64,000 bases of DNA from JAFAMB01 sp963775805 (GTDB lineage Bacteria > Verrucomicrobiota > Verrucomicrobiia > Chthoniobacterales > JAFAMB01). The DNA lies in NCBI GenBank assembly GCA_963775805.1, contig CAVZKG010000004.1, forward strand, positions 186,001 through 250,000, read 5' to 3'. Below, in pieces: positions 60,719 through 64,000 of this stretch. The notes beneath the pieces were generated by a model, which made no database searches, had not been told where the DNA came from, and saw nothing but the letters and a program-made list of their open reading frames with translations. The translations under genes and the position numbers were made by a program. Position 1 is the first letter of the stretch. Every line of letters begins with the position of its first letter.

Positions 60719-61695
60719 TACTGTTGTCCCCTCCCTGCCCGGTTGATTAATGAGCGAGCGGCTAGAACAATGATCAAAATTCCTCCCTGCGCACCGACCT
60801 GCCAATCGGGCGAGATCCGCATGAAATTCAAAAGCGAACCAGCCAGTGTTAAAGTCAGCGCCCCAATCACCGCTCCGATCGGCGAGACGCGTCCCCCCAC
60901 AAACTCTCCTCCTCCAAGAATGACCCCGGCAATCGAGAGCAGCGTATAACCCTTTCCGATATTGGCGTCGGCGGATGTCGTGAGCCCGATCAGCGCCAGT
61001 CCGGAAAAAACACCAAAAAGACCAGCGAGAATAAACATCACAACCTTCGTCTTGAGCAGCGACCACCCGGCTCGCCCAATCGCGTTCGGATTACCGCCCG
61101 AGCCTCGCAGGATGGCTCCATAGGAAGTCCGCATCAGTCCGAATTCGACAACAATGGCGATTACAATGGCCGCAAAAACCGGGAACGGAGCGTACGGCGT
61201 GCGAAAATTCATCAGGTCATGAAGCCAGATGGGAGGTTTCCCGCCCGGCTTGGGCAGCACAAGGACCGCGAGTCCTTGCCAGACGAACAACATTCCAAGA
61301 GTTACGACAATCGACGGAACGTTCCGCAGATAGATGACGGCGCCAATCAGGCCGTAGAGAAGAACACAAGCGGCAAGAACGGTGACACCCAGCAAAGGCG
61401 CATCGCGCAGCCAGGTTGCAGCTACGCACCCAACGAAACTGACAAATGTGCCAATCGACAAATCAAGGTCGTTCACCGTGATGACAAACATTTGCGCGAC
61501 GGTCGCCAAAGCGACCGGGATTCCCAGGTTCAGCATCAGATTGAGCCCCAGGTAGCTGATCGCCCTCGGGTTCAGCGAGGCGATTCCGATGATCACGAGA
61601 GCGAACGAAAGCCCCGGCAAGGCTGCCCGAAGGAAACGGAGAACGGGACCATTTCCTCGAATTTTCGCACCCTCTGCAATCGAAAACGCTCTCAC
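60718..61695 (-). CDS. Ribose-type sugar ABC transporter permease
   Basis: A 325-residue membrane protein of the RbsC family, second subunit of the pair. It begins 'MRAFSIAEGAKIRGNGPVLR', then spans such as 'LPGLSFALVIIGIASLN', the motif 'VNDLDLSIGTFVSFVGCVAATWL', and a late 'LIGLTTSADANIGKGYTLLSIAGVILGGGEFVGGRVSPIGAVIGAL'. It overlaps the ATPase gene by four bases (ATGA) and shares its stop base with the next permease start. Substrate cannot be read. Confidence 0.92.
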   Translation of the reverse strand: MRAFSIAEGAKIRGNGPVLRFLRAALPGLSFALVIIGIASLNPRAISYLGLNLMLNLGIPVALATVAQMFVITVNDLDLSIGTFVSFVGCVAATWLRDAPLLGVTVLAACVLLYGLIGAVIYLRNVPSIVVTLGMLFVWQGLAVLVLPKPGGKPPIWLHDLMNFRTPYAPFPVFAAIVIAIVVEFGLMRTSYGAILRGSGGNPNAIGRAGWSLLKTKVVMFILAGLFGVFSGLALIGLTTSADANIGKGYTLLSIAGVILGGGEFVGGRVSPIGAVIGALTLTLAGSLLNFMRISPDWQVGAQGGILIIVLAARSLINRAGRGQQ

Positions 61696-63161
61696 CCTGC
61701 CTCCTGAAACGAGGACTGTATTACTCGTTCTTCAGTGAGGTCCCTTCGAGTCAGATCCGCAACGATCCGATGATTGCGGAATACGTATACATGATCGCAG
61801 TTCTTCAACTCCTCCAACTCGGTCGTATACCAGAGAAACGTTCGTCCTGCGTCGGCCTCTGCCCGGACAAGGTCATAGACCTCGAGCTTAGTTCCGACAT
61901 CAACCCCTCGCATCGGATCATCCATGAGCACTATTTTCGCTTCGGATCCCAGAGCGCGTGCGAACAACACCTTTTGCTGATTCCCACCGGAGAGCGACAA
62001 AATGTTATTGCGCATATCCGGCGTCCGGATACCGACTCGTTGCTGCCAGAGCTCCGCAAATCGATCTTCAAGCTCGAGAGAGATAAGAGGTCCTTTTCGA
62101 AGAGAGCGGATCGAACGCACTCCGATGTTCTCCGCGATCGTCCAGAGCGGAAAGATGCCGTCTGTCTGTCGATCTCCGGCGATCAATGCAACGGGGGCTC
62201 CGACGTGAATACCAGGGCGGCGCCGCGTGGCTCCTCGGAAAAGCGACAGCAGCAACTCCGTCTGTCCATGCCCTGAAAGTCCTGCTAATCCAACAACCTC
62301 CCCTTCATGCGCTACCAGCTCAATTCCCTCGTTGCTCGCCGGAGATTGTGCCCGTACACGCACTGGAGTACTCCCGCGCGGCGCTGCGCGCTCCTGCAGC
62401 GCCCGGATCTTGCTCACCGCCGAACCTCCCATGACGGTCACCAGCTTGTCTCGGTCAAAGCCGGAAGCACGATCCGTTGCCGCTATCGCTCCATCGCGCA
62501 TGACGACAATACGGTCCGCATATTCCAGGATTTCGCCCAGGAGATGGGAAATCAGCACGCAACTTATCCCAGTGGCAACCACTTGCCGCACATGCGTCAG
62601 CAATTGGTTCGCCGTGTGACTGTCTAGAGAAGAGGTCGGCTCATCGAGAATGACAAGATGAAGGGGAGTCTTCGTGACAGTAAATGCTCGCGCCACTTCG
62701 ATCATTTGCCGTTTTCCAATTGAAAGGTCGCCAACCACAGCATCCGGAGCGATGCCATGTCCGGGAAAGATCTCGTCAAGTTTTTGCCCGATCAATTCTG
62801 CGGCCTTTTTGCGCCATCCCCATCCGGCGATGGAGGCATGGAGGACGCGAGCGTTCTCTGCGACCGTGAGATTCGGGCAGAGAGACAACTCCTGGAATAC
62901 GCAGCGGACTCCGAGTTTCTGCGCGAGGACCACCGAGTAACCCGGTCGCGGCGTGCTATCGACAACGATCTCGCCGTGATCCAGACTCAGCGTTCCGGCG
63001 AGAACGTGCATGAGAGTCGATTTGCCGGCACCGTTGTGGCCTACCAAACCGACGCACTCTCCGGAATCGACAAAGAAATCGACCCCGGCGAGGGCCCGAA
63101 CGGCGCCGAAGCTTTTTTCGACGCCGGTCAGCTTGACGATGTTTGCAGCCATCTCGGACAC
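61692..63161 (-). CDS. Ribose-type sugar ABC transporter ATPase (double domain)
   Basis: A 489-residue protein with two ABC ATPase domains as in RbsA/MglA. The first has Walker A 'GLVGHNGAGKSTLMHVLAG' (35-53), signature 'LSIGKRQMIEVARAF' and Walker B 'LHLVILDEPTSSLD'. The second, degenerate half begins near 265 ('VVGLAGLSGHGQTELLLSLFRG', which replaces a Walker Lys) and has signature 'LSGGNQQKVLFARAL' and Walker B 'IVLMDDPMRGVDVGTK'. Powers import of a sugar. It is flanked by the binding protein upstream (67-bp gap) and two permeases downstream. Confidence 0.94.
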   Translation of the reverse strand: MSEMAANIVKLTGVEKSFGAVRALAGVDFFVDSGECVGLVGHNGAGKSTLMHVLAGTLSLDHGEIVVDSTPRPGYSVVLAQKLGVRCVFQELSLCPNLTVAENARVLHASIAGWGWRKKAAELIGQKLDEIFPGHGIAPDAVVGDLSIGKRQMIEVARAFTVTKTPLHLVILDEPTSSLDSHTANQLLTHVRQVVATGISCVLISHLLGEILEYADRIVVMRDGAIAATDRASGFDRDKLVTVMGGSAVSKIRALQERAAPRGSTPVRVRAQSPASNEGIELVAHEGEVVGLAGLSGHGQTELLLSLFRGATRRRPGIHVGAPVALIAGDRQTDGIFPLWTIAENIGVRSIRSLRKGPLISLELEDRFAELWQQRVGIRTPDMRNNILSLSGGNQQKVLFARALGSEAKIVLMDDPMRGVDVGTKLEVYDLVRAEADAGRTFLWYTTELEELKNCDHVYVFRNHRIVADLTRRDLTEERVIQSSFQEAG

Positions 63162-63228
63162 AACGTTCGAAGACTCAATCGAACAACGAGAGCGATCGGG
63201 AACAACGCTGCATTGCCGGCGGCCATCG

Positions 63229-64000
63229 TCACTTTTTTAGATTGGCGTCGATCGCTTTTTTCGCGTCATCCTGTGTGTATTCGTGGCTTGCGACTCCACC
63301 GACAGGAATGCTGGGGAGTGCAGCTTCAAAGTCGTCCTGCGTAAACGCCAGGTACGGGACAACGAGGTCGTGAGGGATATCCTTGCGACCATCCAAAACT
63401 TGTTGTGCAACCCAGAATGCCAGCGTCGAAACACCGGGCGCGATCGACGCAGACCAAGTCGTGTAGTTGTTTTTGGCCTTCTGCTCCTTCCACCAGGAGA
63501 GTTCGTCCTGACGATTTCCCATGATAATAATTGGCTCTTGCAATCCCGCTGCGGCAAAAGCTTGCGCAGCTCCGTAACCGTCGCCCCCTTGATCAACCAC
63601 TCCGACGATATCCTTGAGCGACGGAAGAACCGTGGCGACCGCCTTTTGTGCGGTTGTCTGGTCCCAATCCCCCTCCACACTATTCACGATCTTAAACTCC
63701 GGATGTTTGTCCACTCCCTGCGCGATGCCAGAATGAATCGCGTCATCAATTGAAGTCCCCGCAAGCCCGCGAATCTCCAACAGGTTCCCCCCTTTGGGCA
63801 ACCACTTCGCAAGATGCTCAACCTCCTGTTCGCCATAATCTTTGAAGTCGACAACGACACGGTAAGCAGACGGCTCGGTCACAATCCCGTCAAAGGATAC
63901 GACAACGATTCCGGCATCAGTGGCCTGTTTGATCGCGCCGTTGAGAGCATCCGGAGAAGAGGCATTAATGACAATTGCATTGTACCCTTGAAGGATCAGA
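63229..64000 (-). CDS. Sugar ABC transporter substrate-binding protein (5' end outside window)
   Basis: A partial periplasmic binding protein of the RbsB type (Peripla_BP_4). The frame is open through the window edge at 64000, so the N-terminus and signal peptide are missing. Visible parts are 'GYNAIVINASSPDALNGAIKQ' followed by 'ATDAGIVVVSFDGIVTEPSA', the hinge region 'LPSLKDIVGVVDQGGDGYGAAQAFAAAG', and the C-terminal 'VPYLAFTQDDFEAALPSIPVGGVASHEYTQDDAKKAI'. It is the first gene of the transporter operon, followed after 67 bp by the ATPase. The ligand is unknown. Confidence 0.9.
   Translation of the reverse strand, partial: LILQGYNAIVINASSPDALNGAIKQATDAGIVVVSFDGIVTEPSAYRVVVDFKDYGEQEVEHLAKWLPKGGNLLEIRGLAGTSIDDAIHSGIAQGVDKHPEFKIVNSVEGDWDQTTAQKAVATVLPSLKDIVGVVDQGGDGYGAAQAFAAAGLQEPIIIMGNRQDELSWWKEQKAKNNYTTWSASIAPGVSTLAFWVAQQVLDGRKDIPHDLVVPYLAFTQDDFEAALPSIPVGGVASHEYTQDDAKKAIDANLKK

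Overview
The window looks like chromosomal DNA from a free-living Gram-negative bacterium, most likely a soil Verrucomicrobiota of the Spartobacteria/Chthoniobacterales kind. This is inferred from gene content: an orphan Dop/PafA-family gene, a REP-associated transposase (RAYT) with its repeats, a DUF6600 protein, the alpha-E/ATP-grasp pair and an exopolysaccharide cluster. No rRNA gene, intact tRNA gene or CRISPR array was found, so the placement is an inference.

Layout. 0-3.2 kb: a DUF2334 deacetylase-like protein followed by a PHP-domain/GT4 glycosyltransferase fusion. 3.2-13.7 kb: housekeeping genes (rpsN, a CNNM/CorC protein, a ribBA-ribH-nusB-ftsY block, fcl, a cytidylate-kinase-like gene, pncB-pncA) ending with a Dop/PafA-family gene. 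13.8-17.1 kb: a mobile block made of a complete IS3-type element and a RAYT gene flanked by short repeats. 17.1-21.1 kb: a DUF6600 protein, gltX, aroE. 21.2-30 kb: a polysaccharide cluster with four glycosyltransferases, a hexapeptide acetyltransferase, a polyprenyl phosphosugar transferase and an O-antigen-ligase-like protein. 30-49 kb: smc (with a decayed epimerase at its 3' end), an M20 peptidase, NlpC/P60, serS, alpha-E and circularly permuted ATP-grasp proteins, a zinc peptidase, ppk1, topB, dprA and aroB.

49-59.7 kb is a gene graveyard. Intact genes (lysR, a cupin, yceH, an L,D-transpeptidase, glgX, a SABATH-type methyltransferase) are interleaved with short remnants of HlyD, two SDRs, an alpha/beta hydrolase, a VOC protein, an isocitrate-lyase/PEP-mutase protein, a BNR-repeat protein and a tRNA 3' end. 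59.7-64 kb: a ribose-type sugar ABC importer with one ATPase, two permeases and a binding protein that runs off the window.

The most interesting signals are: the RAYT gene with one repeat family in opposite orientations on its two sides, recurring as a cluster upstream of smc; the IS3/RAYT block directly upstream of the orphan Dop/PafA gene; the SABATH methyltransferase; a P-loop with Asn in place of Lys; and the concentration of decayed genes between 49 and 59 kb. I do not see a clearly new multi-gene system.
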